Positions 29,594-37,462 of a DNA stretch of 60,182 nucleotides are shown here, in pieces (position 1 is the first letter of the stretch; every line of letters begins with the position of its first letter). The position numbers and the translations under genes are program-made. The notes below the pieces were generated by a model. It saw nothing but the letters and a program-made list of their open reading frames with translations, ran no database searches and had not been told where the DNA came from. This DNA comes from Gracilariopsis chorda (Eukaryota; Rhodophyta; Florideophyceae; Gracilariales; Gracilariaceae), in the NCBI GenBank assembly GCA_003194525.1, contig NBIV01000337.1, positions 1-60,182 of the forward strand, given 5' to 3'.

Positions 29594-31651
29594 ATGGAGG
29601 ATGCTGACGGGTTTGTGAGGACGTTGCCGGATTCTGCAGATGTCGGTTTGTCTGATGATGATTCCTCTGAGCTTATGTTCGGGTCGGATGATGAGGTTGC
29701 GGATGGTAAGCCTTCTGCTCCTTTCTTTGAGGAGCGCACACCTGCTGGCTGGGACCTGAGCGATGCGCGTAAGGAAGCTGCCACTCTTAGGCCGTTTCAG
29801 ACTTCCATTGACGAGAAGATACGCGGGGCTCTTGGTCGCATTGGTGCCGACGCCGCGCCCCCTTCTGCAGATGACGGTCTTAATAAGCAATCTGAGAAGA
29901 ATGGTTTTGATCAAGGAAAGACGCGTGACCAGAATTCCGAAGAAACGAATCACGGCGAAGAAGGTGATAGCTACAGCGAAAGCGATACCGGGGAACAAAC
30001 CGACGCGAAACCGAAGTTATCAAAGAAGAGTAAAAGCAAACAGAACAAAGAACCCGAGACTGATACTCCAAAAGCCAAGAAGGGTCGAAAACGTTTGAGA
30101 AAGGAGAAAGCGGCCGCAAAGACCTTCGATGATCTCTTCCTGTCCAAACCTCTACAAAAGGCTGTCGACGTTCTTGAATGGACCCAGCCCACGCCGATAC
30201 AAGCCAGCGCCATTCCGTACATTTTAGCGGGGCGTGATGTTTGTGGAAGCGCCGTAACAGGCTCTGGAAAGACCGGGGCTTTCGTTCTTCCGGTTCTGGA
30301 GCGTCTTTTGCAAGCTGGAATTGACAATTCCACTCGAGTGATTATTCTATTACCAACCCGTGAACTTGCTGCGCAATGCCATTCCGTGGTGCAAAGTCTA
30401 GCCAAATATACTTCCATCAGAGCGGCCTTAGCTGTTGGTGGCTTGTCGAACAAGGCTCAGGAAGTTGCGCTACGGACACATCCGCACATTATCGTGGCTA
30501 CCCCGGGAAGGCTCATAGATCACATGAGGAATGCGCATAGTTTCTCTCTTGATGACATTGAAGTTCTTATCATGGATGAAGCAGATCGCTTGCTAGAAAT
30601 GGGTTTCCAAGCAGAAGTGGAGCAAATCGTTGACGCCACGCCGTCAGCGAGACAGACTTTGCTCTTTTCTGCAACAATGAATACACAAATCAAGGGTTTA
30701 ATCAAGCTTTCATTGCAGAACCCAATGAATCTGAACGTGGACCCTATGTTCGATGTGGCCGCAACTCTATGTCAAGAATTCGTCAAACTTCGCCCAGCTT
30801 TTGAAAACAACAAAGATGCATTGTTATTCTCACTTGTCACTCGCACGTTTAAGACCCGTACAATCGTCTTCTTCAGACAAAAGGTCACTGCTCATCATTT
30901 CAAAATTCTGTTCGGATTGACCAAACTCAAAGCTGCTGAGCTTCATGGCAATCTGACTCAATCGCAGCGTCTAGCTGCACTTGACAACTTTAGAGAAGGA
31001 TCTGTTGACTTTTTGTTGTGCACAGATTTGGCGGCTCGTGGCTTGGATATTGCTGGTGTTGAAACTGTGATAAACTACGATATGCCGGGAGAGTTGAAAG
31101 AGTACGTGCACCGAGTGGGAAGAACTGCTCGGGCGGGGAGTGACGGACGAGCTTGTAGCATTGTTCGCACTGGCAGCAATGACGAACGAAAGTTGCTTAA
31201 GAGCATTGGGAAAAGAGCACAAGGCAAACTCGTTGCGCGTGTGGTGCCTCCAGCTGTGATTGGTAAATGGAGGGCATGGTTGGACAATCTGCAGCCTGCA
31301 TTGAAAGCAGTTGTGAAGGAAGAAAAACAGGAAAAGGAAATGAGACTGGCCGAAATGGAACTGAACAAGGCCAATAACCTAATGAAACACTCGGACCAAA
31401 TCTACGCTCGTCCAGCACGTACTTGGTTCCAGACGGAGGGTGAAAAAATGGACGAGAAGGCTAAGGCCAGACTTGACAAAGGATTACCGGAGAGTGCGGA
31501 GGAGAAGTCGAGACGGTTTGTGCAGCAAAAGAAGGCTTTTGAACTGGAGAAAAGAAAGAGAAAGCGAGAATTGGCGGATAGGGAGGAGTCTTATTCGAAA
31601 CAGAGGGCTGATGCGAAAAAGTCAAAACGGAAGAAGAGTCGACGTCGATAA
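29594..31651 (+). CDS. DRS1: DEAD-box RNA helicase DRS1/DDX27, 685 aa
   Basis: All helicase motifs are present. The Q motif is TFDDLFLSKPLQKAV/PTPIQ, motif I is AVTGSGKT (220-227), Ia is PTRELA, and Ib is TPGRLIDH. Motif II is DEAD (328-331), III is SAT, IV is TIVFF, V is TDLAARGLDI and VI is HRVGRTAR. The C-terminal stretch MELNKANNLMKHSDQI plus ARPARTWFQTEGEK is diagnostic of DRS1/DDX27 among DEAD-box proteins. Acidic and Lys-rich N-terminal and C-terminal (KKSKRKKSRRR) tails fit a nucleolar protein. Known family role: 60S ribosomal subunit assembly and pre-rRNA processing. Single exon. It converges with GID4, 288 bp between stops. Confidence 0.93.
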   Translation: MEDADGFVRTLPDSADVGLSDDDSSELMFGSDDEVADGKPSAPFFEERTPAGWDLSDARKEAATLRPFQTSIDEKIRGALGRIGADAAPPSADDGLNKQSEKNGFDQGKTRDQNSEETNHGEEGDSYSESDTGEQTDAKPKLSKKSKSKQNKEPETDTPKAKKGRKRLRKEKAAAKTFDDLFLSKPLQKAVDVLEWTQPTPIQASAIPYILAGRDVCGSAVTGSGKTGAFVLPVLERLLQAGIDNSTRVIILLPTRELAAQCHSVVQSLAKYTSIRAALAVGGLSNKAQEVALRTHPHIIVATPGRLIDHMRNAHSFSLDDIEVLIMDEADRLLEMGFQAEVEQIVDATPSARQTLLFSATMNTQIKGLIKLSLQNPMNLNVDPMFDVAATLCQEFVKLRPAFENNKDALLFSLVTRTFKTRTIVFFRQKVTAHHFKILFGLTKLKAAELHGNLTQSQRLAALDNFREGSVDFLLCTDLAARGLDIAGVETVINYDMPGELKEYVHRVGRTARAGSDGRACSIVRTGSNDERKLLKSIGKRAQGKLVARVVPPAVIGKWRAWLDNLQPALKAVVKEEKQEKEMRLAEMELNKANNLMKHSDQIYARPARTWFQTEGEKMDEKAKARLDKGLPESAEEKSRRFVQQKKAFELEKRKRKRELADREESYSKQRADAKKSKRKKSRRR

Positions 31652-31939
31652 TGCGTGGGGAGTTGTCGCGCTGGATGGTGAAGGGGTTTTGTTATACGTT
31701 GATAGCTCCAAGAAGGAGTGCAACCCGTTAGTTGCGAATGTGAAAAGACGATGAGTGGGATGGTTGTAGAGTTGGCGAGATGTGCGAGGAAGTAAAGAAG
31801 AAATTTACAGAGCAAAGTCAAAATTGGTATGTTATAAGAGGGGCTTGATAGCTGTATCTGTCTTAGTGCATAGGATAAACGCGAGTGTTCACGAATGACA
31901 AGCTTCGTAATGAGGTGAATAGAAGGCGGGAGTGAGCAC

Positions 31940-32605
31940 TCAGTTGAACTCATAGTCGGCAAAGGAGGAGCCGGTAGAGGTAGATACAGCGTTGAGTTGT
32001 AAGCGTTGGTAGGGTTGACTGTTGGGGTCGTAGTAGAAGCCCAGAATGGCGCCCGTAAGTCTGTCCATGCAAACGTAGTAAAACCCGGCAATTGTAAGAT
32101 TGCATTCTTCGTCCGGACTGACGAAGAATATCTCCTTCCAACGCATAAAGACGTAACGCATTTGAGAAAGATCGATGTCGTCGCCTCGGTCTCTCTTGAC
32201 GCGCTGGTGTATGGGGGTGAAGGCAGTGAACTTTCGCCAGTGGTCGACGTCGTTATGCACGTCGGCATCCCACTTGGCGGTCCAAAAAAAGTGGTTTCTG
32301 TTGTCTATAATCTGACCTTCCCAAAAGGTGACGACGGGGGAAACGGCTTTGGGAACGTCCAAAGCTTCCATTGAACCGCATATGGAGCCGTTTTGCAGGT
32401 CTAACCCTTGGATGACGACGTTGACTCGCCATTCATCGGCACCCTTTATGGGAGTGTTCTTGCTGTTTACGGTTTGAGTGCCGGAAAATAACTGACCGAC
32501 TCTGAGAAATGTGACGGAGCGCAGACAGCGGGGTTGGGGGGGGTGTTGGTGGTGCTCCTGGAGAAGGGAGTCTGGGGAGGAGGGGGAAGGGTCGCCCACC
32601 AACAT
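31940..32605 (-). CDS. GID4: GID4/VID24 family, CTLH E3 ligase substrate receptor, 221 aa
   Basis: Contains the GID4 barrel signatures FLRVGQLFSGTQ, WRVNVVIQGLDLQNGSICG, VVTFWEGQIIDN, FFWTAKWDAD, DHWRKFTAF, MRYVFMRWKEIFFV and IAGFYYVCMDRLTGAILGFY ending in YQRLQL. The GID4 pocket binds N-terminal proline or hydrophobic degrons and recruits substrates to the CTLH ubiquitin ligase. That role is family knowledge. The N-terminal 30 residues are Pro/Ser-rich and start at the only suitable ATG. It is divergent from TRAP-gamma across a 621-bp G-rich promoter. Confidence 0.9.
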   Translation of the reverse strand: MLVGDPSPSSPDSLLQEHHQHPPQPRCLRSVTFLRVGQLFSGTQTVNSKNTPIKGADEWRVNVVIQGLDLQNGSICGSMEALDVPKAVSPVVTFWEGQIIDNRNHFFWTAKWDADVHNDVDHWRKFTAFTPIHQRVKRDRGDDIDLSQMRYVFMRWKEIFFVSPDEECNLTIAGFYYVCMDRLTGAILGFYYDPNSQPYQRLQLNAVSTSTGSSFADYEFN

Positions 32606-33226
32606 AGAGCGTAGTGCGTTATGACGGGAGGGGGGAGGGGTGAACTTTGGTTCTGGGAGACGGCGGCGTCGCGCCGGAGAAGAGAGAGGAGACTCCAGCG
32701 TGGTGGGGGTGGGTTGTTTTGGGGGGGCAAGAAGAGGATGGAGGTTTTAGGAACAGGGCGGGGGGGGGGGGAAGGAAGGGGGGAACGGTGGTTGGTTGGT
32801 CGGGTTGTCAGGGGAGCGGGACGGAAATTCAGAGTTGGGGGCCAACAGAGCGGGGGGAGGAAGGGCGGAGCATTGGCGGTGGTTGGGGGGGGAGGGGGCG
32901 ACCGCGTCGAGAGAGCGCGCGCGGGAGGAGGGACGCACGCGTGAGGACGTTGCGCGATGAAATGCGTGTGCGCCATGCGCACACGCATTGCGCTTCGCGC
33001 CCATTCGGCGCGCTCCACGTGGCCGCGTGGACACGTGTCAGGCGCACGTCACAAATGGAACGAAACTGCGCTTGGTTGATTGACGCACGTGCCGACATGT
33101 ACCGTTGGTACCTTTGGTACCTTTGGTACCTTTGTACTTTCGTACTTATCTACACAGTGACGCGTCCGCCGTGGCCGCGCTGAGCCTCAACAGCACCACT
33201 GAGCATCACTTGGCGCTACCATACCG
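32606..33226. promoter_or_regulatory. Divergent GID4 / TRAP-gamma promoter: G-tracts, palindrome, G-box, KpnI-like repeats
   Basis: Four distinct elements are seen. First, long G-tracts on the plus strand at about 32620-32900, with a run of at least 12 Gs around 32760. Second, a perfect 13-bp inverted repeat, AATGCGTGTGCGC, at 32961-32973 with its complement at 32977-32989. Third, CTCCACGTGGCC at 33013-33024 followed by GGACACG (33029-33035), shared with the TOM22/Hint promoter. Fourth, three tandem 9-bp TTGGTACCT units at 33105-33131. No ORF in this interval is credible; the long frames are G-run artefacts. Confidence 0.55.
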
Positions 33227-33748
33227 ATGGCGACCGACGATATTGAGCTGCTGGCCGACGACTTTGGGCGGAAGCCGTCGCTGCTGCGACGCCTGTTGTA
33301 CGTCTTCTTCGCGCTCGAGGTTGTCGCTGTTTGCACCGTCTTCTTCGTGCGCGTTTTCCTCATCGACACTTCTTCGTCGCTCGTTACGCTGTCCATCGCC
33401 GCCTTCATCTCCGCCGCCGTGCTGTCCGCGTCGTACCACAACCTCGCCTTCGCCCACGCATCCCGCATCCGCCGCACCGCATCACCCCCGACAAAGGGCG
33501 CCTTCAAAGGCAACATGGACCAATTTGGCGCCGCCAAACTCCGATTTGAACGCCGCATTTCGAACGCCGCTTTGTGGTACTCCTGCGCTTATAACAACGC
33601 CCTTTTCATGATCCTCACCCCCTTTCTGGCCACCTACATGCTGGCAGATAAGCTCAGTGGTGATCTCAACTTGCTTGTATCTGGAGCTGCAGCCGCTTCT
33701 CTGGCTTTGTTCAACTCTAAATCCGCGCTTAAAGCTATTGGAGAGTAA
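33227..33748 (+). CDS. SSR3: Translocon-associated protein subunit gamma (TRAP-gamma), 173 aa
   Basis: Short cytosolic N-terminus (ELLADDFGRKPSLLRR), two transmembrane helices (LYVFFALEVVAVCTVFFVRV and the next, LVTLSIAAFISAAVLSASYH), then a basic loop. A second helix pair follows, beginning ALWYSCAYNNALFMILTPFL. This four-helix plan and the Y-N-N-x-L-F motif match TRAP-gamma (SSR3). The family protein sits in the ER membrane beside Sec61 and aids translocation. The cytosolic loop is shorter than in animals. The stop is 12 bp from the stop of the convergent membrane-protein gene. Confidence 0.75.
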   Translation: MATDDIELLADDFGRKPSLLRRLLYVFFALEVVAVCTVFFVRVFLIDTSSSLVTLSIAAFISAAVLSASYHNLAFAHASRIRRTASPPTKGAFKGNMDQFGAAKLRFERRISNAALWYSCAYNNALFMILTPFLATYMLADKLSGDLNLLVSGAAAASLALFNSKSALKAIGE

Positions 33749-33760
33749 AACGCTCTGGCC

Positions 33761-34522
33761 CTAACTCCTTTTACCTTCCTTCTTCATACCTGTTTGCTTC
33801 ACGCGTATCGTGTCATCGAGTGCCCGCCCCAGGTTGCCTACTGCGGGACCACCTGCAAAGTAAACCGCTACGATCATCCACGGAATCCCGAATACGTCCC
33901 ATTCACTATACGAATAAAGCCCTGCAACGTTGATAAGCGCAACTTCTAAAGCGGGTCCACACACAGCTGTCAACGCTCCCATAACCATCCCACCAACACT
34001 CCCGTCCATAAAATACCACTCCGCCAACCCCATAACGCCCAGAATCCACACCAAGTAGTCGCGCACCCAAGTGTGGCTCCACACCGCCGACAGATAATAG
34101 ATGCTACAAAACATGCAAACCGTAGCACATGCTTTTGGCACGCCCATACTCTGTGCATTTCCTCCCCTCCCAAATACCCCGTCAAGAAACGTCGTGCCGA
34201 AAACTATGATCACCCCGGCTAGCATGAACAGCGGCGATGTGAACCACGCTGTTACAATATCTACGCCCATCTTGCCCACAGTTAGGTGCAGTTCGATGGG
34301 ATTGTTGTATCGTAGCACCCCGAACTGCGAGTGATAATTATCCAACAACGGGCCTAACACCCCAGATATGCCCGCCATCATCAAGTGCGTGCGCACACTT
34401 GCCACGCGCGGCGCGCTACTTGTGCTCGTGTTCTTTGCGCTGCAAACAACGGGAAGGCGTCGATTGTCTAAGGCTGTGGTATTTGAGAGCACATATGCTG
34501 CCCTCATCGTGCATGAACGCAT
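33761..34522 (-). CDS. Predicted plastid polytopic membrane protein, INSIG-like motif, 253 aa
   Basis: The frame opens at a GTG (34531); the first ATG is at 34522. The N-terminal 45 residues are rich in Ser, Thr, Arg and Ala with few acids, like a transit peptide. Then come about five hydrophobic segments: GISGVLGPLLDNYHSQFGVL, SPLFMLAGVIIVFGTTFLDG, ACATVCMFCSIYYLSAVW, LVWILGVMGLAEWYF and FGIPWMIVAVYFAGGPAVG. The G-P-x-L-D-N-x-H-S-x-x-G-V-L pattern recalls INSIG-type and related algal proteins, but I cannot name the family confidently. Likely a plastid or ER membrane protein. It is divergent from the SEP15-like gene (556 bp). Confidence 0.6.
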   Translation of the reverse strand: MRSCTMRAAYVLSNTTALDNRRLPVVCSAKNTSTSSAPRVASVRTHLMMAGISGVLGPLLDNYHSQFGVLRYNNPIELHLTVGKMGVDIVTAWFTSPLFMLAGVIIVFGTTFLDGVFGRGGNAQSMGVPKACATVCMFCSIYYLSAVWSHTWVRDYLVWILGVMGLAEWYFMDGSVGGMVMGALTAVCGPALEVALINVAGLYSYSEWDVFGIPWMIVAVYFAGGPAVGNLGRALDDTIRVKQTGMKKEGKRS

Positions 34523-35078
34523 TTGGCTCACAACTGCCTACCAGCTCTCGCGTTTGGGCTCCGCGAAGGGCAACGCGATTCGTTTAATTCGTAAACTGGT
34601 TTCGTACCGTCAGATCCATAACCAGCGCGTCAAAACTTTTGATCTTTGTGGGATCTAGTCCATAAACTTAATCACGGGACGATTTGCGTTAAACGAAGTT
34701 GGAGCTGTCTCGCTTGGTCGACGACTCACATCAGCGGTTGACTGGCGTGAACTGCATGAGCACGGCGTGAGCACTTCCCCGGAATTGGACGGATCATCCG
34801 TCCGTCACCTTGCTGCGGTGCTGCACCAAAAATTGATTTCAGCAGAGCGCGGAGTGCCCATATTATTTTTGCAAAACAAGTTCGCGGTTGGTGTCAAGTG
34901 AAGGTGTCCAAGTAGCATCTTTTCGGGGGCTTCTCCTCAAGCCGCTCTTTCCAACGCTGATTTGCTTCACACCACCTCGTAACAGTAGGGTCGCTACCCT
35001 CGTATACGCCTGCACGAGCGTAAAGTGAACTCCTCAAAGGCCTGGTCGCTTGCAGAGAAACTAAGGCTTCGTTTCACA
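34523..35078. other. Divergent intergenic region
   Basis: 556 bp between the membrane-protein ATG and the SEP15-like ATG. The frame opening at a GTG at 35025 is probably 5' leader of the latter. No clear motif is seen. Confidence 0.35.
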
Positions 35079-35731
35079 ATGTCGCTCAATGTCGCTCGCG
35101 AGGTAATCCGATTAACTGCATCTACACGGCAGCGGCGCTTCATATCGATTGCGGTGCTCACGTTGATGTTCGTGGCGGTTTTCATGTCACAAGGAAATGA
35201 AGCAAACTCTATCACGGTGTTGAGGCCGACGCTTGGTGAAGCACAGGGCGATAAGCAACTCAAACCAGTGGCAGCGGACAGCGTGCCATCAGTGAAGTCA
35301 GAAACGGTAGAAGCAGGAAGCGACGGAGTGAAGAGAACGGCAAAAATTGTCACATGCCCACGCTGTCGTCTCAACTCCTTACCGATGGTAAAGAAGTTTG
35401 TTTATGACCATGCCAAGCACTTTGAGCCGGCTCTCAAAGTTGATTTCATCCTTGGGAGAGATCCTGTTTTGTTCCTGTACGAAGACGATAAGGAAGTATC
35501 CAAGATTGATTTGGCGGTATGTTTTGCGTTGCACTCTATTTGTGTTCCGTTCCACCAGCACTCTGGTGTGCGCCAGCCTACTAACGCTGTTTATTTGACT
35601 CTCCCTAACCCCAATCCTGCTCGACCGATTAGGACTACGATTGGAAGAAGATCATTAAGAAGCTCGACACGTTCGGCATCAAGCCGACCACCGAAACAAG
35701 CGAGATAAGGGAAGCATTGGATGGCAAGTAG
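35079..35731 (+). CDS. SEP15/SelM-like thioredoxin-fold protein, Cys form, two exons, 178 aa
   Basis: Exon 1 is 35079-35516 and exon 2 is 35633-35731, joined across a 116-bp GT-AG intron (35517-35632). An upstream in-frame GTG at 35025 is ignored. An N-terminal signal anchor (FISIAVLTLMFVAVFMSQG) points to the secretory pathway. The domain begins at CPRC (Cys93/Cys96), then RLNSLPMVKKFVYDHA, VDFILGRDPVLFLYEDD and, after the splice, DYDWKKIIKKLDTFGIKP. This matches the SEP15/SELENOF-SELENOM fold, with cysteine where animal proteins have selenocysteine. Family role: ER redox/glycoprotein folding quality control. Without splicing the frame runs into nonsense ending at 35708, so the intron is well supported. 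Stops converge with HYPK at 140 bp. Confidence 0.8.
35517..35632 (+). other. Spliceosomal intron in the SEP15-like gene
   Basis: Begins GTATGTTTTG and ends ACCGATTAG, 116 bp, with a candidate branch sequence CCCTAACC about 28 nt before the acceptor. Removal joins ...KIDLA to DYDWKK and restores a family-like C-terminus. Confidence 0.8.
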
Positions 35732-35871
35732 AGTAGTTCAATTAACTGCAAACTCTTTCATTGACAAAAGCGTCTAAATCTGGAGCATATCATGTTCACG
35801 ACCAAGACCGGATACATAAAGCTCAAAACACAAAACTAGTGGAGCGGCTCGAGTACGAGCAAAAGTCCAGT

Positions 35872-36195
35872 CTAGCGAACTAATTCGCAAAGAGCTTTAA
35901 CAACATCACCCCGTGCTTTTCTCAATGCTTTCTCAGCGTCCTTTGGGTCAAGATCCAGTTCGTCCACGATGAGTTGTATGTCTGACTGTTGAATTTTGAC
36001 GTTCAGGAGTTCTTTGTCTGCAGTTGCCTTCTTTACCGTCGAAGCGTTTCCCAGCATGGCTCGCATCGAATCTGCCACTTTCGTAGTGTCCACTTCTCTT
36101 TCTTCTACATAATCGGTAACTCTGTTCAGATCGCCTGACGCCTTTGCTTGAAGTTTGTTCTTCTCCTTCCCAGTGGTATCCTCTTGTGTTGACAT
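35872..36195 (-). CDS. HYPK: HYPK-like protein with NAC/UBA domain, 107 aa
   Basis: The C-terminal 50 residues (VKIQQSDIQLIVDELDLDPK, then AEKALRKARGDVVKALCELV) form the UBA-like helical bundle shared by HYPK and NAC-alpha. A central helix ADSMRAMLGNA and a charged, hydrophilic N-terminus complete the HYPK plan. HYPK binds the ribosome-associated NatA acetyltransferase and helps prevent nascent-chain aggregation. Length is in the normal range of about 100-130 residues. NAC-alpha itself is excluded because the NAC beta-barrel is absent. The stop is 140 bp from the SEP15-like stop. Confidence 0.85.
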   Translation of the reverse strand: MSTQEDTTGKEKNKLQAKASGDLNRVTDYVEEREVDTTKVADSMRAMLGNASTVKKATADKELLNVKIQQSDIQLIVDELDLDPKDAEKALRKARGDVVKALCELVR

Positions 36196-37462
36196 GGTTT
36201 CCGATAGATGACGTATTCAAGAGGTTTGTACACTTGGGCGGTACTGAGAATTAAGTTCAAGGAAGGGCCGAGGTTGCAACAAACAGTGTCGTGAACGAAA
36301 CACCTGCTGCTCGTTGCTTTGGCGCACGCCCGGGACCCGGCAAGGCTAGATTGCTAACCCTTTTACTATGATACCAAAAAACCTAAACTGATATATAAAG
36401 CAAAGAAATCTGGCCAACTGGGTGGCCAATTGTAAACATTCGTTTGGCGTCTTGCAGACATGTCATTGGCGCTGCAAAGTGCGCAGACCTCTTTGCCAGT
36501 AATTACTAGTGCATGCAGCATGACGCAGAGAGGAAAATCTTCTCCTGAAAACAGCATCCAACGTTGCCCTCGGAAGGATCCGCAAAAGTTGAGCGTTGAC
36601 GTGCTTTCGTAGAGAACAAGTTCGAATATAGACGCCAGGCGAAGCAGCCTTGACGGTTTGCCTGCCCCTCCCCCTTCATCGCACACAGCGGCAACAAAGA
36701 ATCTTTGCGCGCAAGCCCATCATGACCAAGTTGACAGCAATTGTATTTGTGCCTTTTGATGTTGTGCTCGCAAGTGATGTCATCCACCACTCCGCACACC
36801 GTCTCCAGACATGTGTTGAATCATAGTCATGTGATTCAGTGTCAACATTGTTTCTTGTTTCTGTGGTCAACGAGCCTTCCAACGAGTGTGAAATTACTGC
36901 GCGAGCGATCGACAGCTGCTTCGATGCGTCGAATCATATCGAAAATGAAACCGATACGGCTGTCATAGCCGAAGTGTATCATCCCCACACTTGGGAGAAG
37001 AGCGTTTCTTGGAAGATGAACATCATCATCATCACGATCATACAGCTTCCCGTAAGTTTCTCTTCATTTTACTACCGTCTTGCGACAGTGCATTATGTGA
37101 GCGCGTATGTAATCTGAGAGTTAAAAAGGTGGCAGGATCCAGACGAGCCTCTCATCCGCCACCTGACATTGCCCCATCATCCACACTGGCAGCGACTTTG
37201 CGGCTGGCAGCGCCCTGCACGATGACAACCATGTACCGAAGGTACCCGCTATCTTCGTATCCGAATTTGCAGGTGCCCATTTCTCGTCCCGCTGCCTCAG
37301 CGTCCATTGTTACCCACGCTCACCGTCCTTCTCGTTCTGTAATCCCATCCACATCATCATTCCCACAAGCTCCGAATCGCACCATATAGACCTCAACGTT
37401 AGCAGCCCCGTAGTCATGGCTCTATCCCACCATCGACACGCCTCGCTCCGGGCCTGGACACA
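36196..37462. other. 1.27 kb intergenic with an unproven short spliced-gene candidate
   Basis: Upstream of both HYPK and the malectin gene. The plus strand has a frame at 36839-37117 with plausible composition (ECEITARAIDSCFDASNHIE) and an overlapping His-rich frame (EDEHHHHHDH) near 37015. Possible GT donors such as CCCGTAAGT near 37050 could make a small spliced gene. I see no family match, so I do not call it. The rest shows no features. Confidence 0.25.

Noticed and set aside
32467..33183. Long Pro-rich (minus) and Gly/Arg-rich (plus) ORFs between GID4 and TRAP-gamma
   Set aside because: They arise from G-tracts, are mutually overlapping, and look like homopolymer translations.
35355..35366. 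Possible selenocysteine site in the SEP15-like gene
   Set aside because: Both positions are plain Cys codons (TGC, TGT), with no in-frame TGA in the domain.
36991..37389. His-rich ORF (HHHHHDH) resembling a ZIP-transporter loop
   Set aside because: No transmembrane segments or family motifs nearby; CATCAT microsatellite-like DNA explains the His run.
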